From contig JAVBNO010000039.1 in NCBI GenBank assembly GCA_031551485.1, positions 1-30,446 on the forward strand: a stretch of DNA of 30,446 nucleotides, written 5' to 3'. Numbering within the stretch: the first letter of the stretch is position 1; the number at the start of each line of letters is the position of its first letter. The position numbers and the translations under genes are program-made. Source of the DNA: JAVBNO01 sp031551485 (GTDB lineage: Bacteria > Bacillota > Clostridia > Oscillospirales > Ruminococcaceae). The notes under the pieces are model-generated. The model had not been told where the DNA came from, searched no databases, and saw nothing but the letters and a program-made list of their open reading frames with translations. Shown piece by piece: positions 14,495 to 20,878 of this stretch.

Positions 14495-15080
14495 GCATTT
14501 GTTCCTCCCATCATTTTTTCGCCTGTCAAATCCTTACCGATGGCGCCGCAATCATCGATTGGTTTTTGTGTTTTCCAGCCTTTTCTTCAGTCACGACCGC
14601 CCAATTGCGCTGGGGCACCGGTCAACCGCATCCAGATAGGCTTCATCGGTTTCATAAGGTGCCGGGTCAAAGCTGTGCGCAAGGTTCTATTCCGCTGACG
14701 ACTTTGATAATCATACAAATTGCATCTTTGGCGGGATATGGAATGCCATATGTTTGGATTTCATATTCAAATCATTTCTTCCTGATTGTCTATTTTTCGC
14801 GGATTTTCCGCCCTCTATTTCCCATATTCTACCACGTTTTTTCTTTACTTCCAAGTGTTTTTTCAAAGCGCGAAACAACATGTCCGAAAGCCGAAAATTC
14901 CCATCGAACCGCGTTGTATCCTCGCATAGTGCCGATGTCATATTGCAGTTTGAGCGTGGAAAGCTAAGCGATATATAGAAATTATATTTTATACTTGACA
15001 GTCATTCTATTCCGTGATACTATGTAGCAGTAATAAGTTATGCTTCATACAAGTATTACATGGTAGAGGAAGTGACTGAT
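14495..15080. other. Long gap without a convincing gene
   Basis: About 590 bases. The right end holds the PadR promoter. Within it, minus strand 14686-14594 is a 31-codon frame without a start, ending in DRCPSAIGRS, and looks like a decayed coding remnant. The remainder is AT-rich with no ribosome-site-supported frame. Confidence 0.5.
14995..15023 (+). promoter_or_regulatory. Promoter of the PadR operon, with flanking inverted repeat
   Basis: A perfect TTGACA (14995-15000), a 17-base spacer and TACTAT (15018-15023) predict a start near 15030. ATACTTG at 14991-14997 and its complement CAAGTAT at 15050-15056 flank the promoter, a possible site for PadR autorepression. Confidence 0.65.
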
Positions 15081-15407
15081 TTGGAAAATATTACAGAAAT
15101 GCTTAAAGGTGTGCTGGAGGGCTGCGTTCTGGAAATTATCAGCCGTAACAAAACGTATGGATACGAAATCACGCGGCGGCTGAACGCCATTGGCTTTGCG
15201 GATGTTGTGGACGGAACGGTCTACACCATTTTGGTGCGGCTTGAAAAAAACAAGCTTGTGGATATTGAAAAAAAGCCGTCCGACATGGGCCCGCCCCGCA
15301 AGTTTTATATTCTCAACGATCTTGGGCGGGAAGAGCTGGGCAAATTTTGGGCGAAATGGGAGTTTATCGCTTCGAAAATCAGCGAGCTGAAGGAGGAAAA
15401 GCAATGA
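15081..15407 (+). CDS. PadR-family transcriptional regulator
   Basis: This 108-residue winged-helix repressor belongs to the PadR family, short form. The sequence reads MENITEMLKGVLEGCVLEIIS, then YGYEITRRLNAIGFADVVDGTVYTILVRLEKNKLV, the DNA-binding winged helix, and a C-terminal dimerisation helix (FWAKWEFIASKISELKEEK). The TTG at 15081 matches the usual family start MEN(I/L)TEMLKG and has AGAGGA about ten bases upstream; an in-frame ATG at 15060 would add seven atypical residues. The stop overlaps the next ATG (ATGA), so the following DUF1048 genes are translationally coupled. PadR proteins of this type commonly control the operon that carries them. Confidence 0.88.
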   Translation: MENITEMLKGVLEGCVLEIISRNKTYGYEITRRLNAIGFADVVDGTVYTILVRLEKNKLVDIEKKPSDMGPPRKFYILNDLGREELGKFWAKWEFIASKISELKEEKQ

Positions 15408-15751
15408 CATATTGGGATAAAATTACGGGCAGCGACATGACACGCGAAATGAAAACCTTTGAGGCCCGCGCCCAAAAGCTGCCTGCTGATTTTCAGGCGG
15501 CATGGGAGGAAATTAAAATTGGCCTTTGGCCGCACTCGGATTTTTCCGGCCGCAACCTGATGCCGATTCTGGACGGCGCCCTCGGTCTGCTGGAAGAATC
15601 GGCGGGAGAAGGGCTGCGCGTCAGCGAGGTTTTGGGCGACGATATTCCGGGTTTTTGCTCCGCTTTGGCCGGGGGAGAACGGACGAAGACTTATCGCGAC
15701 AATTGGCGCGAACAGCTTAACCGCAACATCGAAAAGAAATTGGGCAGATAG
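15404..15751 (+). CDS. DUF1048 protein (first copy)
   Basis: This 115-residue helical cytosolic protein belongs to the DUF1048 family, which almost always follows a PadR gene in Firmicutes. It reads MTYWDKITGSDMTREMKTFEARAQKLPADFQAAWEEIK, then a helical core ending in LNRNIEKKLGR. Its ATG overlaps the PadR stop, with AAGGAGG seven bases upstream. The family has a helical fold and no known enzymatic activity; its link to PadR regulation is contextual. Confidence 0.85.
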   Translation: MTYWDKITGSDMTREMKTFEARAQKLPADFQAAWEEIKIGLWPHSDFSGRNLMPILDGALGLLEESAGEGLRVSEVLGDDIPGFCSALAGGERTKTYRDNWREQLNRNIEKKLGR

Positions 15752-15761
15752 GAGGACGATT

Positions 15762-16100
15762 ATGAGTATTCAAGATATCATCGAAGGCAAAAAAGAGTGG
15801 CGGGCGCATATGGCCCGGGTCAAAGCGCTGCCGCAAGATTATCAGGTTGTCTACCAAGAAATTCAAAAATACCTCTTCAAGGTCGGCCCTGTGGAGCTGG
15901 CCGAGGGCGTGGGGGTGCTGTCCGGGATTGTCGATCTGTTTGCGGAGGGCGCTGCCGCGGGGAAAGATGTGCTGGCAGTAACCGGGCGGGATGTGGCGGC
16001 TTTTTGTGACGCACTGATTCAGGATTCCAAAACTTACGCCGATCTTTATCAGGAGTCTGTCAATTACGAAGTGAAAAAAGCCATGGACCGTTCAAAATAA
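15762..16100 (+). CDS. DUF1048 protein (second copy)
   Basis: This 112-residue protein is a paralogue of the preceding one. It shares KxWRxHMARVKALPQDYQVVYQEIQKYLF with the first copy's KxFEARAQKLPADFQAAWEEIK region, and the closing dxxxxAFCDALIQDSKTYADLYQESVN. The ATG at 15762 has GGAGG six bases upstream, and the gene starts 10 bases after the first copy ends. It completes a PadR-DUF1048-DUF1048 operon. No clear terminator follows. Confidence 0.85.
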   Translation: MSIQDIIEGKKEWRAHMARVKALPQDYQVVYQEIQKYLFKVGPVELAEGVGVLSGIVDLFAEGAAAGKDVLAVTGRDVAAFCDALIQDSKTYADLYQESVNYEVKKAMDRSK

Positions 16101-16182
16101 CAGCGGCAACGCTCCTATTGTCCATCTGCACATGCAGCCTGATAGAGCAAGAATAGGGCCCTCCTCATCCCGGCTGTTTCCA

Positions 16183-16211
16183 TTGTGCCGGAATGGAAAA
16201 TCATGTATAAT
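16183..16211 (+). promoter_or_regulatory. Sigma-A promoter of the RsgA gene
   Basis: TTGTGC (16183-16188), a 17-base spacer and a perfect TATAAT (16206-16211) place a start near 16218, about 50 bases before the chosen ATG. Confidence 0.6.
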
Positions 16212-16266
16212 GTAATGGCGCGAACCGATCTTACCAACAACATTGTCTATAAAAGGGTTAAAACAA

Positions 16267-17343
16267 ATGAAAACAGATATGAAACAATTGGGACTAAGTG
16301 ATCGATTTCTGGCGGAAGCTACCATGTATCCGGGGCTTTATGCCGGGCGGGTCATTTCACAGTCGAAAGATTTATACAAAGTGGTTTGTGAAAACGGTGA
16401 AATGCTGGCGGAGGTTTCGGGCAAGTTTCGCTATGAGGCAAAAGTCTTGTCCGCCTACCCCGCCGTCGGCGATTATGTGATGTTGGACAGAAGCGTGGGG
16501 GCCAACGGAAACGCCATTATTCACAACATCTTAACGCGGAAAAGCGCTTTTATCCGAAAAGCCGCCGGAACCGCAAACGAAAATCAGATTGTGGCCAGCA
16601 ACATTGACACCGTTTTTATTTGCATGTCGCTGAACAACGATTTTAACCTGCGCAGGCTGGAACGCTATCTTTCCATTGCATGGGACAGCGGAGCGTCCCC
16701 GGTCATTGTGCTGACCAAATCGGATTTGTGCGCGGATCTGGCCGAAAGGCTTGCAGAGGTGGAGGCGATTGCCATCGGGGTAGATGTAATTGTCACCTCT
16801 TCGTTAGAGAAAGACGGTTACCTGGGTGTGCTGCCATATCTCCAAGAGGGGCGCACGATTGCCTTTATCGGTTCGTCGGGTGTCGGCAAATCCACTTTGA
16901 TCAACTGCCTGATGGGAGAAAACCGCCTTGAGACAAAGGGACTGCGAAATGATGACAAGGGCAGGCACACCACCACAAGGCGCGAATTAATTTTGCTGGC
17001 ATCGGGCGGCATGGTCATTGATACGCCGGGGATGAGGGAAATTGGCATTGAAAGCGCCGACGTGGAAAAAGCTTTTGCCGACATCGACGAGCTTGCCGCA
17101 GACTGCCGCTTCCACGATTGCACCCACACCAGCGAGCCTGGCTGTGCGGTACAACGCGCCATCCAAAGCGGGGCTTTAACTTCTGAGCGGCTGGCCAGTT
17201 ATCGGAAAATAAAAATTGAAGCCGGTTATGAAGGCTTAAATTCAAGGCAGATTGAAACCGAAAAAATAAACCGGATGTTCAGCGGTTTGGGCGGCATGAA
17301 AAATGCCCGGGACTTTCTGAAAGAAAAAAATAAAAACAGATAA
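16267..17343 (+). CDS. rsgA: Ribosome small-subunit GTPase RsgA, long form
   Basis: This 358-residue circularly permuted GTPase helps mature the 30S ribosomal subunit. An N-terminal OB-like domain is followed by the permuted GTPase order: G4 TKSD (150-153), G1 GSSGVGKS (202-209) and G3 DTPG (252-255). A C-terminal zinc site has C280, C285, H287 and C293. The ATG at 16267 has AAAGGG eight bases upstream; a TTG at 16243 would extend it without support. The standard Firmicutes RsgA is nearer 290-300 residues, so this long form, with its longer N-terminus, may be a second paralogue. It stands alone, away from the usual prkC/rpe neighbourhood. Confidence 0.9.
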   Translation: MKTDMKQLGLSDRFLAEATMYPGLYAGRVISQSKDLYKVVCENGEMLAEVSGKFRYEAKVLSAYPAVGDYVMLDRSVGANGNAIIHNILTRKSAFIRKAAGTANENQIVASNIDTVFICMSLNNDFNLRRLERYLSIAWDSGASPVIVLTKSDLCADLAERLAEVEAIAIGVDVIVTSSLEKDGYLGVLPYLQEGRTIAFIGSSGVGKSTLINCLMGENRLETKGLRNDDKGRHTTTRRELILLASGGMVIDTPGMREIGIESADVEKAFADIDELAADCRFHDCTHTSEPGCAVQRAIQSGALTSERLASYRKIKIEAGYEGLNSRQIETEKINRMFSGLGGMKNARDFLKEKNKNR

Positions 17344-17463
17344 AAGAAGCGCTGCCAATGTTTGATGCCCGCCTGTCGGAAAATATCTGCTTTACGGATA
17401 TGCCGCCATGCCAATGGCAGCGAGAAAGCAGGTACCCCTTTTGGCAGACAATTCGCATGATTT

Positions 17464-17490
17464 TTGTATATTCAATCGAATTATATACAA
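17464..17490. promoter_or_regulatory. 27-base imperfect palindrome, possible operator
   Basis: TTGTATA (17464-17470) and its complement TATACAA (17484-17490) flank an inner TTC-AATC-GAA. It lies immediately downstream of the leftward promoter at 17526-17498, where a repressor or activator could act. Confidence 0.35.
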
Positions 17491-17497
17491 TCAGTAT

Positions 17498-17526
17498 ATC
17501 GTACCCGTACAGCACCGCTATGTCAA
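17498..17526 (-). promoter_or_regulatory. Leftward promoter with no evident gene
   Basis: A perfect TTGACA (17526-17521), a 17-base spacer and TACGAT (17503-17498) on the minus strand. The spacer end carries GTAC-GG-GTAC. Transcription would run antisense into the 3' end of RsgA. Confidence 0.45.
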
Positions 17527-17664
17527 TGTACATCATCACCCGCCGCAAAACGCGCTTGTGATTTTTGGGCAGCCGCGGCGCGAAACCGCGTAAGTTGGAC
17601 AGTAATGCCATAAAATTTGTAGAATTAACCAAAAAAAACGAAGTGCAAAATTACACGTTGGTGG

Positions 17665-17702
17665 TATAATAAAACCGGATGAGTAATTCATCCGGTTTTA
17701 TT
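17665..17702. terminator. Terminator-like hairpin overlapping a -10 box
   Basis: A 15-bp stem (17668-17682 with 17688-17702) closes a GTAAT loop and ends in TTTTATT. Its left arm begins inside a perfect rightward TATAAT (17665-17670). It can end transcription from RsgA, while the -10 box could serve the VOC-protein gene; no good -35 is visible. Confidence 0.65.
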
Positions 17703-17727
17703 GAATTTAAAAGAGAGATGGTTAAAA

Positions 17728-18132
17728 ATGTTAGGACACTATTTGATGTTTAACGGCTGTTGTGCCGACGCGCTGCAAACTTATGAAAAAGCTTTTGACG
17801 CCAAGATTACAGAGATGCAAACCTATGGCGACATGCCCCCCAATCCGGCGTTCCCCATTGCCGAAGCGGATCAAAAACTGGTGTTGCACGCCCGTTTACA
17901 GCTGGACGGCACAGAACTGATGTGCGCCGACAGCAAAGACAGAAGCACCGCCGGCGACAATATGTATGTGAGCATCACCACCCCGGACGCCGCCGCCGTG
18001 CAAAAGGCCTGGGACACACTTGCAGAAGGCGGACAGGTGTATATGGAGCTGGCCCCTTCCTTTTTCGCCAGCCTTCACGGTTCGTTGCGGGATCGATATG
18101 GCATTAACTGGATGTTCACTGCTTTAAAGTAA
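17728..18132 (+). CDS. VOC-superfamily protein, PhnB/glyoxalase-like
   Basis: This 134-residue cytosolic protein has the paired beta-alpha-beta-beta-beta units of the VOC superfamily and resembles the PhnB/3-demethylubiquinone-methyltransferase-like group. It opens LGHYLMFNGCCADALQTYEKAFDAKI, has LQLDGTELMCADS in the middle, and ends SLRDRYGINWMFTALK, the usual PhnB C-terminus (DxYGxxW). The substrate is unknown. The ATG at 17728 fits the family start; a frame start at 17701 would add nine unsupported residues. It is followed after about 95 bases by the zinc-ribbon membrane gene, with no terminator between them. Confidence 0.85.
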   Translation: MLGHYLMFNGCCADALQTYEKAFDAKITEMQTYGDMPPNPAFPIAEADQKLVLHARLQLDGTELMCADSKDRSTAGDNMYVSITTPDAAAVQKAWDTLAEGGQVYMELAPSFFASLHGSLRDRYGINWMFTALK

Positions 18133-18226
18133 AGCTATGATGTTAGCCCGGCGCGGCCGGGACAACATAGATTTGTGCAATGGCAAACGCACAAAGACAA
18201 AAATACGACATCTGAGGAGGGTTTTG

Positions 18227-19273
18227 ATGCCTGGTTGTAAACATTGCGGAAAAGAAATTGGCACAGAAACAGTTTGTCCTTTTTGCGGCGCTGCCCAGTC
18301 CGAAAAACCTCAAGGCGTAGCCACAATGCCGGCACAGCCGCCGGTCTATTCTCCGCCCCCGCGCACCGCCCCTGCCGACGTGCAGTATACCCCCGACCAA
18401 GGGGGATTTGTGGCCAAAGGGCTGGGTTTTGTAATCATGGGGCTGTTGATTGTGTTGATGCTGGGCATCGGGGCTGCCGGCAGAATGTTTTTTAGCCCGA
18501 TAAACGCCCGCAACATAGCCATGCAGCTTTTTTCCATGCTGCCATTTGCAGCCGGTTTCATTCTGACTTGCCGGGCCGCCGGACCGGATTTTTCCCTGGC
18601 GGGTCTGGCATCATTGGGCGGGTGCGTTTTTGCTGTGACCCATTCCATCGTGCTCGCCATTATTGCGTGCATTGTGGCGGGCGCTTTTTCCGGGCTGCTG
18701 ATTGCGGTGTTGCGCGCCCCCGCCGTCATCACCTCTTTGATGCTGATCCCGTTGTATGTGGGTATCTGCCTGCTTGTCACACAGGGCATGCCCGAGCCGC
18801 TGGAAAGCTCGGTGCCGCCCTGGGTGTTGCTGCTGGTGGTAGGATTGGTCGTGTTTGGGCTGGGGGTATTGTATAATGCGCTTACACCCATTGGTTTGCC
18901 CGCTGCCCAACGCAAATGGACAAAGAGCCTGGCTGCCTTTTTGGCTTATCCGGTGGCCGGAGCAATGGCCGGGGTTTCGTCGATACTGATCATGTATCGC
19001 ATACAGGCTTTTGCACCTTCTTTTGGCGGCTGGTCCCTGGTTCCTACACTGGTGTTTATATGGGCTGTCGTCTATTCCTCTCGGGCGCTGGACAACCGAA
19101 TCGCCCCTGTTTTATATGGCGCGTTGGGATTGTGGTTGTGGACCGCATTGGGTAATGCGCTCAGCATCTTGAGCTTCAGCCCTTATGCCCAGTACATCGT
19201 TCAGACTATCATTACTTTGCCCATGGTCATTGTGGCTGTTTTGGCCAACCCCAAAGCACTCCGGGAGCTGTAA
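18227..19273 (+). CDS. Zinc ribbon fused to RbsC-like multi-pass membrane domain
   Basis: The 348-residue product starts with a zinc ribbon (C4, C7, C17, C20) and a Pro-rich linker to about residue 60. About eight membrane segments follow. The segment AGPDFSLAGLASLGG (118-132), followed by IACIVAGAFSGLLIAVLRAPAVITSLMLI, closely follows the core of ribose-type ABC permeases (RbsC, BPD_transp_2), where the equivalent reads GGIDLSVG...ALxxG. No ATPase or binding-protein gene is beside it, so it may be an orphan permease fold or a membrane regulator. The ATG at 18227 has GAGGAGG six bases upstream. The zinc ribbon resembles those of Firmicutes stress or sensing proteins. Function is not assigned. 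Confidence 0.78.
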   Translation: MPGCKHCGKEIGTETVCPFCGAAQSEKPQGVATMPAQPPVYSPPPRTAPADVQYTPDQGGFVAKGLGFVIMGLLIVLMLGIGAAGRMFFSPINARNIAMQLFSMLPFAAGFILTCRAAGPDFSLAGLASLGGCVFAVTHSIVLAIIACIVAGAFSGLLIAVLRAPAVITSLMLIPLYVGICLLVTQGMPEPLESSVPPWVLLLVVGLVVFGLGVLYNALTPIGLPAAQRKWTKSLAAFLAYPVAGAMAGVSSILIMYRIQAFAPSFGGWSLVPTLVFIWAVVYSSRALDNRIAPVLYGALGLWLWTALGNALSILSFSPYAQYIVQTIITLPMVIVAVLANPKALREL

Positions 19274-19298
19274 CAGGCGCTGGAATCATCTACTTCAA

Positions 19299-19342
19299 AA
19301 AAGGCCCATATGCCGTTTTGGATAGCAGCATATGGGCCTTTT
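19299..19342 (+). terminator. Rho-independent terminator
   Basis: A 15-bp stem (AAAAGGCCCATATGC, 19299-19313, with 19328-19342) ends the zinc-ribbon membrane gene. It is followed by G and then TTATTTTTT. Confidence 0.85.
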
Positions 19343-19376
19343 GTTATTTTTTGCGTCGTGAGTTGCCCAAAAGCTT

Positions 19377-19406
19377 GCATAATTGGAAACATTCCGGTTC
19401 AAAATA
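19377..19406 (+). promoter_or_regulatory. Possible sigma-F/sigma-G (forespore) promoter
   Basis: GCATA (19377-19381), an 18-base spacer and CAAAATA (19400-19406) resemble the forespore sigma-G consensus (GCATA, then CATnnTA) with one clear mismatch. It lies about 100 bases upstream of the SpoIIQ-like gene, a known forespore gene in Bacillus. No sigma-A promoter was found here. Confidence 0.4.
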
Positions 19407-19510
19407 ACCAGTACATGGGAGGGAAAAGGGAAATCTCCCCTGAAAACCCTTAATTTTGAACAATAGGCCGACACACCAAAAGCGTTGGCGGCGGAATGGA
19501 GCTATGGATT

Positions 19511-20281
19511 ATGAGTAAACCGCAATTCTCACAAGGTAAGTTTTCCCGATTTATATCCGGCAAGGGCTTTTACGCTGTGCTGGCAGTCTGCCTGGTGGGG
19601 GCGGCCGGCGCGGCCTGGGCGGCGGCGGATAGAACCGTCGGCAATATCACCCAGGACAATAATAATTTGATCTCACAGCAAGGAGGCGCAAGCACTTGGA
19701 CATTCCCGGAAATCACCCCAACCGAAAATCCGCAGGACCTGATTCCCAAAGCCTCCACGGAATCATTACCATCGCCCGAATTGTCCTCATCGGATTTGCC
19801 CTCTGGCGAGTTTACACCGCCATCAGAGGAGCCAACGAATTTGCCCGTGGTGCAGACCTTGGCCTATGGCTTACCGGTTATGGGCGAAGTGATTGAAACC
19901 TACTCCGGCGGAGAGTTGGTGAAAAACACCACACTGAAAGTATGGCGCACCCACGACGGCATAGACATGCGGGCGGCCAAAGGTGCCGAGGTGCAGGCAG
20001 TGGGCGACGGTGTTGTCTCCAGCGTCTACAAAGACCCCCTTTGGGGTACGGTGGTGGAAATTGAGCACAGCGACGGCGTTGTCTCTGTCTACTGCGGTCT
20101 GGCACCCGAGGTCAGCGTGAAGGCAGGCGAAAAAGTGACCCTTAAGCAGCCCATTGGCCTGCTCGATATTATACCCGCCGAGCAGGAAATGGATTCTCAT
20201 TTGCACTTTGCCATGAAACAGGACGGCAAGTATATTGATCCCCTGACGATTATTAACCGCGGCCCTGTGATTGACGAATAA
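19511..20281 (+). CDS. spoIIQ: SpoIIQ-like LytM/M23 peptidase-domain protein
   Basis: This 256-residue protein has a short cytosolic start, one membrane segment (about 18-38), a long Pro/Ser/Thr/Glu-rich linker, and a C-terminal LytM/M23 domain (about 120-250). The layout is that of SpoIIQ, the forespore partner of SpoIIIAH in the channel linking mother cell and forespore. All M23 zinc residues are present: H148 and D152 (HDGIDM) and H230/H232 (SHLHFAM). Bacillus SpoIIQ has lost the first His, while clostridial forms keep it. The ATG at 19511 has GGAG nine bases upstream; ATG 19496 is an alternative. The SpoIIIA operon is not in this window. Confidence 0.82.
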   Translation: MSKPQFSQGKFSRFISGKGFYAVLAVCLVGAAGAAWAAADRTVGNITQDNNNLISQQGGASTWTFPEITPTENPQDLIPKASTESLPSPELSSSDLPSGEFTPPSEEPTNLPVVQTLAYGLPVMGEVIETYSGGELVKNTTLKVWRTHDGIDMRAAKGAEVQAVGDGVVSSVYKDPLWGTVVEIEHSDGVVSVYCGLAPEVSVKAGEKVTLKQPIGLLDIIPAEQEMDSHLHFAMKQDGKYIDPLTIINRGPVIDE

Positions 20282-20292
20282 GTAAAAACTGA

Positions 20293-20328
20293 AAACGCCG
20301 GTGCGGCCCTGGGGCTGCACCGGCGTTT
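20293..20328. terminator. Rho-independent terminator
   Basis: A 12-bp GC-rich stem (AAACGCCGGTGC, 20293-20304, with 20317-20328) closes a 12-base loop that can pair further. It sits between the rightward SpoIIQ-like gene and the leftward P-loop gene and can serve both. Confidence 0.8.
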
Positions 20329-20397
20329 ATGCTGTACTTTAAAACCGCCCTTGCCGATCCGCCGGCGGGGCGTTTTTGGGGCGCGTCAGGAGGTTGC

Positions 20398-20808
20398 CTA
20401 CGACAGAATAAAAGATTTGATGCTGTCGGGAAGTTCGCTGGCGTCACAAGAGACGGTGAATGTGATGTTAATATTTTCGAAAGCGGGCACATTCAGTTTT
20501 TCCACCATCTTGGCAAACGCGGCGTAATCCCGTCCGCCAATGCGCAGCGTGGCGTCAATAAACAAATCGGTTATGTCGTAGTTGCAGGCGCAAAGCCCGG
20601 CAATAAAACCGTAGAAAGTGTCAAATCCGTCGACGGCATAATCGTCGATGTCGACCAACCTGGCCTGGTAATTGATGTCAAAGGTCATAACCGAACCTTT
20701 TTCCACGCACACCACATTGCCGTTGGATGTTTCCACCGCCTCGTTGACCATGCGGATCAGGGTTTTGGTTTTGCCGGAACCTTTGTTGCCCACAATGAGT
20801 TGAACCAT
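20398..20808 (-). CDS. Small P-loop ATP-binding protein (PilT-like annotation in Clostridia)
   Basis: This 136-residue cytosolic protein opens MVQLIVGNKGSGKTKTLIRMVN, with a Walker A motif at residues 7-14. A small Rossmann-like domain with VCVEKGSVMTFDIN and an acidic LFIDATLRIGG strand follows, and the protein ends FTVSCDASELPDSIKSFIL. This family is common in Clostridia, usually labelled twitching-motility protein PilT or ATP-binding protein, and has no established role; no motility gene is nearby. The ATG at 20808 has AGGAGG nine bases upstream. It lies downstream of pgi, about 70 bases away, and may be co-transcribed with it. Confidence 0.85.
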   Translation of the reverse strand: MVQLIVGNKGSGKTKTLIRMVNEAVETSNGNVVCVEKGSVMTFDINYQARLVDIDDYAVDGFDTFYGFIAGLCACNYDITDLFIDATLRIGGRDYAAFAKMVEKLNVPAFENINITFTVSCDASELPDSIKSFILS

Positions 20809-20878
20809 GTGAACATTCCTCCTTTTAATGCTAATGTATAAAGTAGCCTGCAAACAGGCGGAAATGGCAAAATGACGC

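Larger units (their letters stand above)
17344..17663. other. Gap with regulatory-looking sequence but no gene
   Basis: About 320 bases follow RsgA without a supported gene. CGCTGCCA at 17350-17357 can pair with TGGCAGCG at 17415-17422 around an inner ATATC/GATAT hairpin. A minus-strand promoter and a long palindrome lie further right. A minus-strand frame here runs antisense into RsgA and resembles no known protein. Confidence 0.5.

Noticed and set aside
14711..14941. 76-codon leftward frame in the gap before PadR
   Set aside because: No ribosome site, low-complexity basic sequence, and no similarity recognised.
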